Part shown: piece by piece, positions 42,169 through 50,648 of the stretch
Position numbering within the stretch: the first letter of the stretch is position 1
How the letters are laid out: the number at the start of each line of letters is the position of its first letter
Assembly: GCA_900555735.1 (NCBI GenBank)
Contig: USMI01000001.1
Span: forward strand, 1 to 64,000
Direction: 5' to 3'
DNA: 64,000 nucleotides
DNA from: an uncultured Eubacteriales bacterium
GTDB taxonomy: Bacteria; Bacillota; Clostridia; Oscillospirales; Oscillospiraceae
Notes under the pieces: model-generated
Database searches by the model: none
Seen by the model: the letters and a program-made list of their open reading frames with translations, nothing else
What the model was told of the DNA's origin: nothing
Translations under genes and position numbers: made by a program

Positions 42169-42363
42169 CCTTAAAGGCTTTGACCTTTAAGATGGGTACC
42201 CTGCGGCTGAAAAGCCGCAGGGTATCCTATCCCCAGACTCTCTGCGTATGAGTCAGGCGGTTCGACGTCCATGCCGGAACGACTGCCTGATACGCAAAGA
42301 CCCGTCATCATTACGCAGTACCATATCAAACGAGGGCGGCCATCCCCTGCGCAGGGCATGGCC
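42169..42363 (+). other. Intergenic hairpin cluster between oppA and oppB
   Basis: Four hairpins: CTTAAAGG/CCTTTAAG (42169-42191); a 15-bp stem with GAAA tetraloop (42194-42227); TGCGTA/TACGCA enclosing TCAGGC/GCCTGA (42243-42296); GGCCAT/ATGGCC around CCCTGCGCAGGG (42338-42363). None has a strong T-run. They may stabilise the oppA message or partly terminate, giving more binding protein than permease. No gene is seen in this 242-bp gap. Confidence 0.5.
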
Positions 42364-42384
42364 GGCTGAAAACGGAGGGATCAT

Positions 42385-43371
42385 ATGCGCAAATTTTTAG
42401 TCAAACGCACGCTGCTGTCAATTCTGATCTTGTTTTTCGTGACATTCATCATCTATGTGTTGATGCGCTGTCTCCCCGCCTCTTATGTGGAAACGATGGC
42501 GCGGCAGCTGTCTCAGGCCCCCGGCTCCAAGCCCTATGAGGAATGGCTGGCACAGCTGAACGCACAATACGGTCTGGATCTGGACCTGATCCCCGGCTTC
42601 TTCGTACAGCTGAAAAACCTTGTTACCGGCAACTTCGGCGACAGCTGGAAGTATACGGTGCCCGTGCTGCAAAAGTTCAACGAGGTCATTTGGGTGTCCT
42701 TCATCATGGGCGCCATCTCCCTTGTGTTTGAGCTGCTGATCGCGGTGCCTTTGGGCATCGTGGCCGCCACCAAGCAGTACAGCGTGACTGACTATACCGT
42801 CACTACCATCGCCCTGCTGGGCATGTCCCTGCCTACCTTCTTCTTCGCCACGCTGCTGAAGCTGGTGTTCTCCGTGAAGCTGGGCTGGTTCGATCTGGTG
42901 GGCCTGACAGGACGTGACTTCAACACACTGAGCGCCTTCGGCCAGCTGCTGGATATGGCAAAGCATCTGGTGCTGCCCATCGTGACGCTGGTGTTCATCT
43001 CCATCGGCCCGTGGATGCGCTACGTCCGCACCAACATGCTGGAGGTACTGAACGCCGACTATATCCGTACCGCCCGCGCCAAGGGCCTGTCGGAAAAGAA
43101 GGTCATTTATCACCACGCATTCCGCAACACGCTGATCCCGCTGGTCACCTTCATCGGCGGCAGCCTGCCCGGCCTGTTCGCCGGCGCCCTGATCACCGAG
43201 ACGCTGTTTGCCATCCCCGGTATCGGTTACATCTCCTATAACGCCATGGTGGCCGGCGATATCCCGTTCTCCATGTTCTACATGACGTTTTTGGCGATCC
43301 TGACCCTGTTGGGCAACCTGATCTCCGACATTCTGTACGCCGTGGTCGACCCGCGGGTACGCATCGCTTGA
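42385..43371 (+). CDS. oppB: Oligopeptide ABC transporter permease OppB
   Basis: 328 residues, six predicted membrane helices. Typical OppB/DppB features: N-terminal helix followed by the RQLSQAPGSKPYEEWLAQLNAQYGLD region, ITTIALLGMSLPTFFFA, and the EAA loop YIRTARAKGLSEKKVIYHHAFRNTLIPL. GGAGGG before ATG. Forms the membrane channel with OppC. Confidence 0.93.
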   Translation: MRKFLVKRTLLSILILFFVTFIIYVLMRCLPASYVETMARQLSQAPGSKPYEEWLAQLNAQYGLDLDLIPGFFVQLKNLVTGNFGDSWKYTVPVLQKFNEVIWVSFIMGAISLVFELLIAVPLGIVAATKQYSVTDYTVTTIALLGMSLPTFFFATLLKLVFSVKLGWFDLVGLTGRDFNTLSAFGQLLDMAKHLVLPIVTLVFISIGPWMRYVRTNMLEVLNADYIRTARAKGLSEKKVIYHHAFRNTLIPLVTFIGGSLPGLFAGALITETLFAIPGIGYISYNAMVAGDIPFSMFYMTFLAILTLLGNLISDILYAVVDPRVRIA

Positions 43372-43389
43372 GAAGGGAGGACGTGAAGC

Positions 43390-45042
43390 ATGAGTTATTT
43401 CGACGATAAGAAGGATAAAGATTTGTCCGTTCCCGGCCATGGGCAGGGAATGCCGGGCACCGATGCCCGCCGCCGCTCCTACGAGCTGAACGAGGAATAC
43501 GCAGGCAAGGACAACACGCCCTCCGAGGACAACAAGCCTCATGAGGATTACTCTCTGAGCGACGACCGCCGCGTCAAGGTCCTGTCGCCCGGTACGCTGG
43601 TGGCCAAGCGGTTCTTCCGCAACCGGCTGGCCGTGGTGGGCCTGACCATTCTGGCTGTCATGTTCATCTTCTCCTTTGTCGGCGGCCTTGTCAGCCCCTA
43701 CGGACAGGATCAGGTATTCTACCGCGACGATATCCAGATGAAGGAATACGCCGCCATGTCCGAGAACACCGAGTACCGTTATCTGGTAGCGGACGGTCAG
43801 GAATTCGGTGCCGTTCTGCAGGCGCAGCTGACGCTGCACATGGGCAAGAACGAGGAATTCACCTACAAGGGCATCACCTATACCGTCACGGAGGAGGGCG
43901 ACAGCCTGTATTCCGTGTCGCAGGGTGACACGCTGTTGGCGGTGGCCTATAAGGACATCATCAACCCCAGTGTCACCGGCGAGAAGTTCAGCTTCAACTT
44001 CACCTTCAACGCTCTGAAGGCCCACGTCAACGGTGAGCCGGAGTTCACCGCCGACGGCAAGACCTATGCCATGGACGACGGCAGCGTTATGCTGGACGGC
44101 GAGGAGATCGCCTACATCAGCCGCTACGTGATCCAGTCCAAGGTAGCCGGCACCGTGATCTCCAAGGAGTTCAAGGAGCGCGTCCTTGAGGCCGTGGAGA
44201 AGGGCGAAACGCAGATCGAATACACCAATGAAAACGGCGAGGTCCGCGAGATCGAGCTGTCCTATAACCCCGCCAAGTATCAGTGGTCCATCAAGGAGGG
44301 TACGTCCACCCGCGTGTTCGACGACTACTCCTTCCCCACCAAGACGCATCTGCTGGGTACCGATAAGAACGGTATGGATATGCTGACCCGCCTGATGTAC
44401 GGCGGCCGCGTGTCCCTGTGCATCGGCTTCATCGTGGTCATCATTTCCGCCACGCTGGGCGTGATCCTCGGCGGCGTCTCCGGCTACTTCGGCGGCTGGG
44501 TGGACAATTTGATCATGCGTATCGTGGATATTTTCTACTGCATCCCCTCCACGCCCCTCATCATCATTCTGGGCGCGGCCATGGACGGTATGCGCGTCGA
44601 TCCGCAGATCCGTATGCTGTACCTGATGTTGATTCTTGGCTTCCTTGGTTGGCCGGGCATCGCCCGTCTCGTCCGCGGCCAGATCCTGTCCCTGCGCGAG
44701 CAGGAGTTCATGACCGCCACCGAGGCCTGCGGCATCAGCGTTTCCCGCCGTATCTTCCGGCATCTGATCCCCAACGTGATCCCGCAGCTGATCGTCAACT
44801 GCACCATGAGCCTCGGCTCCACCATCATCACGGAAGCCACACTGTCCTTCCTTGGTCTGGGCGTCAAGTTCCCCTTCGCTTCCTGGGGCAACATCATGAA
44901 CGACGTTTCCAACTCCTACGTGCTGACAGAGTACTGGTTCATCTGGATCCCCGCCGGTGTCTGCCTGATGCTGACGGTGCTGGGCTTCAACTTCGTGGGC
45001 GACGGTCTGCGTGACGCGTTCGACCCGAAGATGAAGCGCTGA
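43390..45042 (+). CDS. oppC: Oligopeptide ABC transporter permease OppC with large extracytoplasmic insert
   Basis: 550 residues; OppC proteins usually have about 300. The N-terminal cytosolic part (about 1-75) and first membrane helix (about 78-100, LAVVGLTILAVMFIFSFVGG) are followed by about 210 mostly polar, beta-rich residues before the family block HLLGTDKNGMDMLTRLMYGGRVSL at about 319. The last five helices with the EAA loop ATEACGISVSRRIFRHLIPNV are normal. The insert would sit outside the membrane, facing the binding protein. Both this permease and its binding protein are enlarged. GAAGGGAGG lies upstream of the ATG. Confidence 0.9.
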   Translation: MSYFDDKKDKDLSVPGHGQGMPGTDARRRSYELNEEYAGKDNTPSEDNKPHEDYSLSDDRRVKVLSPGTLVAKRFFRNRLAVVGLTILAVMFIFSFVGGLVSPYGQDQVFYRDDIQMKEYAAMSENTEYRYLVADGQEFGAVLQAQLTLHMGKNEEFTYKGITYTVTEEGDSLYSVSQGDTLLAVAYKDIINPSVTGEKFSFNFTFNALKAHVNGEPEFTADGKTYAMDDGSVMLDGEEIAYISRYVIQSKVAGTVISKEFKERVLEAVEKGETQIEYTNENGEVREIELSYNPAKYQWSIKEGTSTRVFDDYSFPTKTHLLGTDKNGMDMLTRLMYGGRVSLCIGFIVVIISATLGVILGGVSGYFGGWVDNLIMRIVDIFYCIPSTPLIIILGAAMDGMRVDPQIRMLYLMLILGFLGWPGIARLVRGQILSLREQEFMTATEACGISVSRRIFRHLIPNVIPQLIVNCTMSLGSTIITEATLSFLGLGVKFPFASWGNIMNDVSNSYVLTEYWFIWIPAGVCLMLTVLGFNFVGDGLRDAFDPKMKR

Positions 45043-45059
45043 GAAAGGAGAGAAACGGA

Positions 45060-46268
45060 ATGGCTAAGAAGCATAATGACGGCTATCTGTCCGCGAAGGA
45101 ATCCCGCCGTATTTCCAAGGAAAACCGCAAGATCACCAACGAGCTGGAGAAAAAGCGCAAGCGGAAGAACGTGCCGGAGACGGAGTATCTCACTCAGATG
45201 CACGATCCCAATAACGCTGTGGAGTTCGATAACCTCCACACCTACTTCTTTACGGACACCGGCGTGGTCAAGTCCGTGGACGGCGTCACCTTTTCCGTGC
45301 CCATCGGCAAGACCGTGGGCGTGGTGGGCGAATCCGGCTGCGGCAAGTCCGTTACCAGTCTGTCCCTGATGCAGCTGCTGCAGCGGCCGCAGGGTCAGGT
45401 GGTCGAGGGTGAGATCCGCCTGAATCTGGGCAATAAGGCCTACGACGTGACGAAAACGCCGGACGAGGTGATGCAGCACCTGCGCGGCAACGTGGTCTCC
45501 ATGATCTTTCAGGAGCCGATGACGGCGCTGAACCCGGTGTTCCGCATCGGCGACCAGCTGGACGAGGTCATTGCCCTTCACGACGACAAGCATCAGAGTG
45601 CAGAAGAGATCAAGGCGCACTCCATCAAGCTGCTGGAGATGGTGGGCATCGCCAACAGCGAGGGCGTTTACAAGAACTTCCCCCACGAGCTGTCCGGCGG
45701 TATGCGCCAGCGCGTCATGATCGCCATGGCTCTGGCGTGCAGTCCCCGGCTTATCATCGCCGATGAGCCGACCACGGCGCTGGACGTGACGATTCAGGCC
45801 CAGATCCTTGATCTGCTGCGGAACCTGAAGGATAAGATCAATTCCTCCATCATGTTCATCACCCACGATTTGGGCGTTATCGCCGAGATGGCGGATTATG
45901 TGGTGGTCATGTACGCCGGCCGCATCGTGGAGCAGGGCACGGCGGAGGAGATCTTTGCCCATCCCGCACATCCCTATACCATCGGTCTGATGGCCTCCAA
46001 GCCTGTGGTGGGCCGGCAGGTGGATAAGCTTTATTCCATCCCCGGCAAGGTGCCGAATCCCATCAACATGCCGAACTACTGCTACTTCAAGGATCGCTGC
46101 GAGATGTGCGTCGAACCGTGCGACGGCGCGTATCCCTGTGAGGTCAGCATCTCTCCCACTCACAAGGTGTCCTGCTACCGCTACTATGACGGCAAGCGGC
46201 CCGATCTGGAGGAGCAGGTAGAGGAAGAACTGACCGGCGGCGCTGACAACGGAAAGGTGGGTGAGTGA
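45060..46268 (+). CDS. oppD: Oligopeptide ABC transporter ATP-binding protein OppD
   Basis: 402 residues with a basic N-terminal extension of about 50 residues. Walker [10 protein letters not shown]-loop IFQEPMTAL, signature [16 protein letters not shown], Walker [13 protein letters not shown], switch H in [10 protein letters not shown]-terminal oligopeptide/dipeptide transporter domain with a Cys cluster ([14 protein letters not shown]). AAAGGAG precedes the ATG; it is followed by oppF after 1 nt. Confidence 0.94.
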   Translation: MAKKHNDGYLSAKESRRISKENRKITNELEKKRKRKNVPETEYLTQMHDPNNAVEFDNLHTYFFTDTGVVKSVDGVTFSVPIGKTVGVVGESGCGKSVTSLSLMQLLQRPQGQVVEGEIRLNLGNKAYDVTKTPDEVMQHLRGNVVSMIFQEPMTALNPVFRIGDQLDEVIALHDDKHQSAEEIKAHSIKLLEMVGIANSEGVYKNFPHELSGGMRQRVMIAMALACSPRLIIADEPTTALDVTIQAQILDLLRNLKDKINSSIMFITHDLGVIAEMADYVVVMYAGRIVEQGTAEEIFAHPAHPYTIGLMASKPVVGRQVDKLYSIPGKVPNPINMPNYCYFKDRCEMCVEPCDGAYPCEVSISPTHKVSCYRYYDGKRPDLEEQVEEELTGGADNGKVGE

Positions 46269-46269
46269 T

Positions 46270-47406
46270 ATGCCGTTTTGGAAAGCAGGAAAGAACGACG
46301 ATCAGGTCCTCGATGAGCTGAAAGAGACTCAGAGCCAGAATGCCAACGATTTCGTCAAGGAACAGGCGCATGCCAAAGAGGCGAAGAAGTCCTCCCTCAT
46401 CATCGAAAATAATTTCACCCCTGTGGAGTACGACCCCCAGTACATTCTGCAGGTCAATCAGCTGAAGAAGTATTTCCCCATCAAGGGCGGCATGGTGTCC
46501 AAGACCGTGGGCTATGTCAAGGCCGTGGACGGTGTGACGTTCAACCTCAAGCGCGGTACCACCATGGGTCTGGTGGGCGAGTCCGGCTGCGGCAAGACCA
46601 CCACAGGCCGTACCATCCTGCGTCTGTATGACGAGAAATCCGGCGGACAGGTACTGTTCAACGGAAAAGAGGTCTATGACCTGTCTCCCAAGGAGATGCG
46701 CGCCATGCGCACCAAGATGCAGATCATCTTCCAGGACCCCTTCTCCTCCCTGTCTCCCCGTATGCCGGTAGGTGAGATCATCGGCGAGGCGGTGCGCGAG
46801 CATAATCTGGTGCCGAAGGAAGAATTCGACGACTATATCGACACGATCATGGACAACTGCGGCCTGCAGTCCTTCCACCGTGACCGCTATCCCCATGAGT
46901 TCTCCGGCGGCCAGCGGCAGCGTATCTGCATCGCCCGCGCACTGGCGCTGAACCCCGAGTTCATCGTCTGCGACGAGCCTGTGTCCGCGCTGGACGTGTC
47001 CATTCAGGCGCAGATCATCAACCTGCTGAAGGACATTCAGCAGAAGTACAACCTGACGTACCTGTTCATCAGCCACGATCTGTCGGTGGTGGAGCACATC
47101 TCCGACACGGTGGGCGTCATGTATCTGGGCAATCTGGTGGAGTACGGCGCGACGGAGGACATCTTCCGCAACCCGCTGCACCCCTATACAAAGGCGCTGT
47201 TCTCCGCCATCCCCATCCCCGATCCCACGGTGAAGATGAACCGTATCGTGCTGGAGGGCAGCATCCCCTCTCCGGCCAATCCGCCCAAGGGCTGCAAGTT
47301 CCACACGCGGTGCGCCAACTGCATGGCCTGCTGCAAGGAGGAGGCGCCGGTGCAGCGTGAGCTGGAGCCGGGTCACTTTGTGGCCTGCCACCTGTATGAT
47401 AAGTAA
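46270..47406 (+). CDS. oppF: Oligopeptide ABC transporter ATP-binding protein OppF
   Basis: 378 residues from ATG at 46270 (MPFWKAGKNDD); a GTG 9 nt upstream is the alternative. Walker A GESGCGKTT, signature FSGGQRQRICIARAL, Walker B FIVCDEPVSALD, switch LFISHDLSVVEH. C-terminal domain with Cys cluster (KFHTRCANCMACC). The N-terminus has about 60 extra charged residues, as in oppD. Its stop overlaps the following small gene (TAATG). Confidence 0.94.
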   Translation: MPFWKAGKNDDQVLDELKETQSQNANDFVKEQAHAKEAKKSSLIIENNFTPVEYDPQYILQVNQLKKYFPIKGGMVSKTVGYVKAVDGVTFNLKRGTTMGLVGESGCGKTTTGRTILRLYDEKSGGQVLFNGKEVYDLSPKEMRAMRTKMQIIFQDPFSSLSPRMPVGEIIGEAVREHNLVPKEEFDDYIDTIMDNCGLQSFHRDRYPHEFSGGQRQRICIARALALNPEFIVCDEPVSALDVSIQAQIINLLKDIQQKYNLTYLFISHDLSVVEHISDTVGVMYLGNLVEYGATEDIFRNPLHPYTKALFSAIPIPDPTVKMNRIVLEGSIPSPANPPKGCKFHTRCANCMACCKEEAPVQRELEPGHFVACHLYDK

Positions 47407-47690
47407 TGGCCAAGAAGCACGAGTATCAGGACGATGATGGACGCACCATCGCCGACATGAGCGGCATCGAGCCGATGCCCATGCTGTTTCCCCGCTTTCC
47501 GGGCAAGAAAAAGCAAGCCGGTGCGGAAGTTCCGGCGTCGGATCGCCCGTGGGAAACACAGCAGCAGCTTCCCGACGACCTGCGGAATGCCGCCATGCGC
47601 GGCGCGCTGAAAGCTGCCATGCTGATCGCAGGTGTGTTTATCGCCGCCGGTGCATTGGCCATTCTGGCGATGCAGCTCCTGTGGAGCTAA
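47406..47690 (+). CDS. Small single-helix membrane protein at the end of the opp operon
   Basis: 94 residues; a polar N-terminal part with PMPMLFPRFPGKKK and one C-terminal membrane helix (about 70-92, AAMLIAGVFIAAGALAILAMQLL). Starts in the TAATG overlap with oppF, so it is translationally coupled and probably linked in function to the transporter. Family not recognised. Confidence 0.65.
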   Translation: MAKKHEYQDDDGRTIADMSGIEPMPMLFPRFPGKKKQAGAEVPASDRPWETQQQLPDDLRNAAMRGALKAAMLIAGVFIAAGALAILAMQLLWS

Positions 47691-47710
47691 AGCACGACCC
47701 CATATTACAG

Positions 47711-47744
47711 GAAACGGCATGACCAAGGTCATGCCGTTTCTTTT
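47711..47744 (+). terminator. Terminator of opp operon
   Basis: GAAACGGCATGACC-aa-GGTCATGCCGTTTC then TTTTATT. Confidence 0.87.
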
Positions 47745-47760
47745 ATTCTACTATTCCCGT

Positions 47761-47791
47761 AAAAAGACAGGCAGCGGTTTTCACCGCTGCC
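47761..47791 (-). terminator. Terminator of larC
   Basis: AGGCAGCGG-ttttca-CCGCTGCCT; on the minus strand it is followed by a T-run from AAAAAG. Confidence 0.75.
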
Positions 47792-47842
47792 TGCCTATCC
47801 TATAATGAAGCACCTGCCTGCAAAAGCGGTACGCCGCTTCTT

Positions 47843-49036
47843 TTATTCCCCTTTGTCCGCCGCGTCCCGTACCGCTTCCAGCGGCAGCGCCTGCTCCCGC
47901 GCGATACGGTGCAGGTCCTCGTACTCATATTTGGCGTGGGTCACGCCGTAGCCGCTGGATACCTTGCGGCGCACCGCCCCATAGGGCGTGGCCACCGTCT
48001 CCTCCCGCCGCTCCAGCGTATAGCGGCGGCAAAGCTGCTCCCGTATGCCGATGGTGGTGGTATGCCGGAACAGCAGCTCCGCCATCCTCCGGCGGTCATC
48101 CTCCCGGCACAGGACGGTCAGCAGTGTCCCCAGCCGGGACTTTTTCATGGTAATAGGCGTGGCCCACACATCCAGCGCACCGGCCTCCAGCAGCGTCTCC
48201 ATGGCAAAGGCAACGGCTTCCGCCGTCATGTCGTCCAGATTGCAGCGCAACTCCGCCACCTGTCCCGCATCCGCCGTCGTCTCTCCCCAGAAGGCCCGCA
48301 GGCAGTTGGCCATATCAAACTCCTTCGTTCCCATGCCGTAGCCCACCGCATCGGTGGCCATGACCGGCATCGGTTCAAAACGGGAGACGAAGTGCTTCAG
48401 CAGCGCCGCGCCGGTAGGGGTACACAGCTCCGCCTGAATGGCGCCGCTGTAAGAGGGGATGCCCCGCAGCAGATACGCCGTGGCAGGCGCAGGCACCGGC
48501 AGAATGCCGTGGGCGCACCGCACCTGTCCGCCGCCGACACAGACCGGCGACGCAATGATCCGCTCCGGCGCCAGCTTGTGCAGCAGCAGGCACACCGCTG
48601 TGATATCCGCCAGCGCGTCCATGGTGCCTACCTCATGAAAGTGGATCTCCGTCACCGGCACGCCGTGGACGTGGCTCTCCGCCTCCGCCAGCAGGCCGTA
48701 TACCGCCAGCACGTCCGCCCGCACCTGCTCCGGCAGGTGCAGATGCTCCCGCACGATGTGCTCTATGCCATGCAGTCCGGTGTGTTGATGGCCCTCATGA
48801 TGGCGATGATGGTCGTGCATGGACGCCGATTCCTCCACGCCGTTCACCTGCACCGACATATGGGTACCGCGGATACCGCAGCGCGTCACCGTTTCGCAGC
48901 CATAGACCACGTTGGGAACGCCGACGGCATTCAGCTCCGCCACCGCCGCTTCCCTGTCCGGCATCAGCTCCAGCAGCGCTGCCGTCAGCATGTCGCCCGC
49001 CGCGCCCATACCGCAGTCCAGATACAATGTTTTCAT
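47843..49036 (-). CDS. larC: Nickel insertion protein LarC (nickel-pincer nucleotide cofactor)
   Basis: 397 residues, the whole LarC in one uninterrupted frame; in some lactobacilli the gene is split and joined by frameshifting. Signatures: N-terminal TLYLDCGMGAAGDMLTAALLEL, a His-rich loop (MHDHHRHHEGHQHTG, about 72-86) suited to nickel, HFHEVGTMDALADI, ELCTPTGAALLKHF, and LRCNLDDMTAEAVAFAMETL. It inserts Ni into the pincer cofactor of LarA-type racemases/epimerases. No larA, larB or larE is near. GGGAGGG before ATG. Confidence 0.92.
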   Translation of the reverse strand: MKTLYLDCGMGAAGDMLTAALLELMPDREAAVAELNAVGVPNVVYGCETVTRCGIRGTHMSVQVNGVEESASMHDHHRHHEGHQHTGLHGIEHIVREHLHLPEQVRADVLAVYGLLAEAESHVHGVPVTEIHFHEVGTMDALADITAVCLLLHKLAPERIIASPVCVGGGQVRCAHGILPVPAPATAYLLRGIPSYSGAIQAELCTPTGAALLKHFVSRFEPMPVMATDAVGYGMGTKEFDMANCLRAFWGETTADAGQVAELRCNLDDMTAEAVAFAMETLLEAGALDVWATPITMKKSRLGTLLTVLCREDDRRRMAELLFRHTTTIGIREQLCRRYTLERREETVATPYGAVRRKVSSGYGVTHAKYEYEDLHRIAREQALPLEAVRDAADKGE

Positions 49037-49069
49037 GGAGAGCCCTCCCTGTTTGTCAATGCTCCCCTG

Positions 49070-49098
49070 ATTATAGCGGATAAAGGCGGGATTTGCAA
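49070..49098 (-). promoter_or_regulatory. Promoter of larC
   Basis: Minus strand TTGCAA (49093-49098), 17-nt spacer, TATAAT (49070-49075). Confidence 0.72.
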
Positions 49099-49176
49099 CC
49101 GCCTGTTCCCGCCGGTTCTGCGCAAAATTTTTTCTGCTTTTCGCAAATAGCTATCGAAATCTTTTCGGAACTATGA

Positions 49177-49182
49177 TATAAT
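49177..49182 (+). promoter_or_regulatory. Extended -10 of ECF S-component gene
   Basis: TGATATAAT, with TG one base before TATAAT (49177-49182); no clear -35. Confidence 0.55.
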
Positions 49183-49215
49183 CCCTTACAGCAGAATTTG
49201 AGAGGAGTTTCCGCC

Positions 49216-49782
49216 ATGAAGCACACTTCCCTGAAAAAACTGGTGCTGTCCGCCATGTTTTTGGCCATCGGCCTTGTACTGCCCTTCTTTATCGGCCAGA
49301 TCCCCGCCATCGGCAAAATGCTGCTGCCCATGCATATTCCCGTACTGCTGTGCGGTCTGATCTGCGGCTGGCAGTGGGGCCTTGGCGTCGGCTTCGTGCT
49401 GCCGCTGCTGCGGTCGCTGCTGTTCAGCTTTCCCGCCATGTACCCCAATGCTGTGGGGATGGCCTTTGAGCTGGCGGTGTACGGCGCGGTCATCGGCTAC
49501 CTGTACGCCCACAGCAGGTGGCAGTGCGTCAAGGCGCTGTATAAGTGCCTGATCCCCGCCATGGTCGCCGGACGTCTGGTGTGGGGCGCGGTGATGGTGG
49601 TGCTGATGGGCTTGGGCGGCAGCGCCTTCACCTGGCAGCTGTTCATCGGCGGCGCGGTACTGAACGCCCTGCCCGGCATCGCATTGCAGCTGGTGCTGAT
49701 CCCCGCTGTGATGGTGCTACTGGACCGGACAAAGCTGGTGCAGTTCTCTCGGCCTGAGCCGGTCGCCGAGCAGGCCGTATGA
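49216..49782 (+). CDS. ECF transporter S component, substrate unknown
   Basis: 188 residues from MKHTSLKKLVLSAMFLAIGLV; GAGGAG precedes the ATG at 49216. Six predicted membrane helices. The opening LVLSAMFLAIGLVLPFF and PMHIPVLLCGLICGWQWGLGVGFVLPLLRSLLF match vitamin-type S components of energy-coupling-factor importers. The energising module (EcfAAT) is not nearby, as usual for group II. The overlapping kinase gene suggests the imported compound is phosphorylated on entry (inference). Confidence 0.82.
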   Translation: MKHTSLKKLVLSAMFLAIGLVLPFFIGQIPAIGKMLLPMHIPVLLCGLICGWQWGLGVGFVLPLLRSLLFSFPAMYPNAVGMAFELAVYGAVIGYLYAHSRWQCVKALYKCLIPAMVAGRLVWGAVMVVLMGLGGSAFTWQLFIGGAVLNALPGIALQLVLIPAVMVLLDRTKLVQFSRPEPVAEQAV

Positions 49783-50351
49783 CGAACCGCGACTACGACC
49801 GGCTGGCGCAGGCCATTCAGGCCCGGCTGGCGCGGCATGAACGCCTTATCGTCGCCATTGATGGGCGGTGCGGCTCCGGCAAGACCACGCTGGCGGCCCG
49901 CTTGCAGCAGGAGCTGGGATGCACCGTGTTCCACATGGACGATTTCTTTCCCCGGCCCGAGCAGCGGACGGAGGAGCGCCTGTCGCGGCCCGGCGAAAAC
50001 GTAGATCACGAACGGTTTCTGGCGGAGGTTCTGCTGCCGCTTCAGCATATGCAGCCCGTCACCTACCGGCCCTATCTCTGCGCCCGGCAGCAGCTGGGCG
50101 ACCCGGTGACTGTCACGCCCAGCCGTCTGACCATCGTGGAAGGCTCCTACGCCTGCCACCCCGCGTTATGTGAGCACTACGGTCTGCGGGTGTTTCTGTC
50201 GGTGGAGCCGGAGGAGCAGCTGCGGCGCATCGAAAAGCGCAACGGCCCGGAGAAGGCCGTCATATTCCGCGACCGCTGGATCCCCCTTGAGGAGATGTAT
50301 TTTAAAGCCTTTGACGTGCAGGCCCGATGCGACCTGTCCCTGCACGGGTAA
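49779..50351 (+). CDS. Uridine-kinase-like P-loop kinase
   Basis: 190 residues. Walker A AIDGRCGSGKTTLAARL (about 26-42), substrate region FHMDDFFPRPEQRTEERLSRPGENVDHERF, Walker B-like TIVEGSYACHPAL, lid with Arg EKRNGPEKAVIFRDRWIPLEE. Phosphoribulokinase/uridine-kinase family; could act on a nucleoside or a vitamin. Starts in the ATGA overlap with the ECF S-component, so the two are coupled. Substrate unknown. Confidence 0.82.
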   Translation: MTNRDYDRLAQAIQARLARHERLIVAIDGRCGSGKTTLAARLQQELGCTVFHMDDFFPRPEQRTEERLSRPGENVDHERFLAEVLLPLQHMQPVTYRPYLCARQQLGDPVTVTPSRLTIVEGSYACHPALCEHYGLRVFLSVEPEEQLRRIEKRNGPEKAVIFRDRWIPLEEMYFKAFDVQARCDLSLHG

Positions 50352-50363
50352 GCTGCCTGCCAA

Positions 50364-50408
50364 ATACAGCCGCAGGATACGCCTGTATCCTGCGGCTGTA
50401 TGCATTTC
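50364..50408 (+). terminator. Terminator of ECF-kinase operon
   Basis: Perfect 17-bp stem ATACAGCCGCAGGATAC with loop GCCT, then GCATTTCTTT. Confidence 0.78.
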
Positions 50409-50424
50409 TTTACGCGCTCTTAAC

Positions 50425-50453
50425 TCGACGGGCGGCTGCTTTTCTGGTATACT
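50425..50453 (+). promoter_or_regulatory. Promoter of CNNM gene
   Basis: TCGACG (50425-50430), 17-nt spacer, TATACT (50448-50453) with an upstream TG. About 190 nt of leader precede the CNNM gene. Confidence 0.55.
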
Positions 50454-50489
50454 GTTCTCAATTTACAACAAAGGAGGAATCACGCTTAT

Positions 50490-50600
50490 ATGGATACTGA
50501 CGGCGGTGACTATCCCGGTAACCATCTGAACTGCCATCTGTTTTTGTCAGCATATCTGCGCTGCGTTTCGTGGGGCAGACGTGCTTTTTTGCGCTTATAG
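50490..50600 (+). CDS. Possible 36-codon leader ORF before CNNM gene
   Basis: AAAGGAGG at 50470-50477 and ATG at 50490 (spacing 12, long) open a frame MDTDGGDYPGNHLNCHLFLS... ending at TAG 50598-50600. No family. It lies between the promoter and the CNNM gene and no other start uses this strong ribosome site, so it may be a leader peptide. No clear terminator follows, so an attenuator is not evident. Confidence 0.4.
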   Translation: MDTDGGDYPGNHLNCHLFLSAYLRCVSWGRRAFLRL

Positions 50601-50648
50601 CAGCATTTCCGTACACAGAAACAGACGACAGAAAAGGAGTTACTTATA

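Noticed and set aside
47843..49036. Programmed frameshift in larC
   Set aside because: The frame is continuous from start to stop with all LarC blocks, so no frameshift is needed here.
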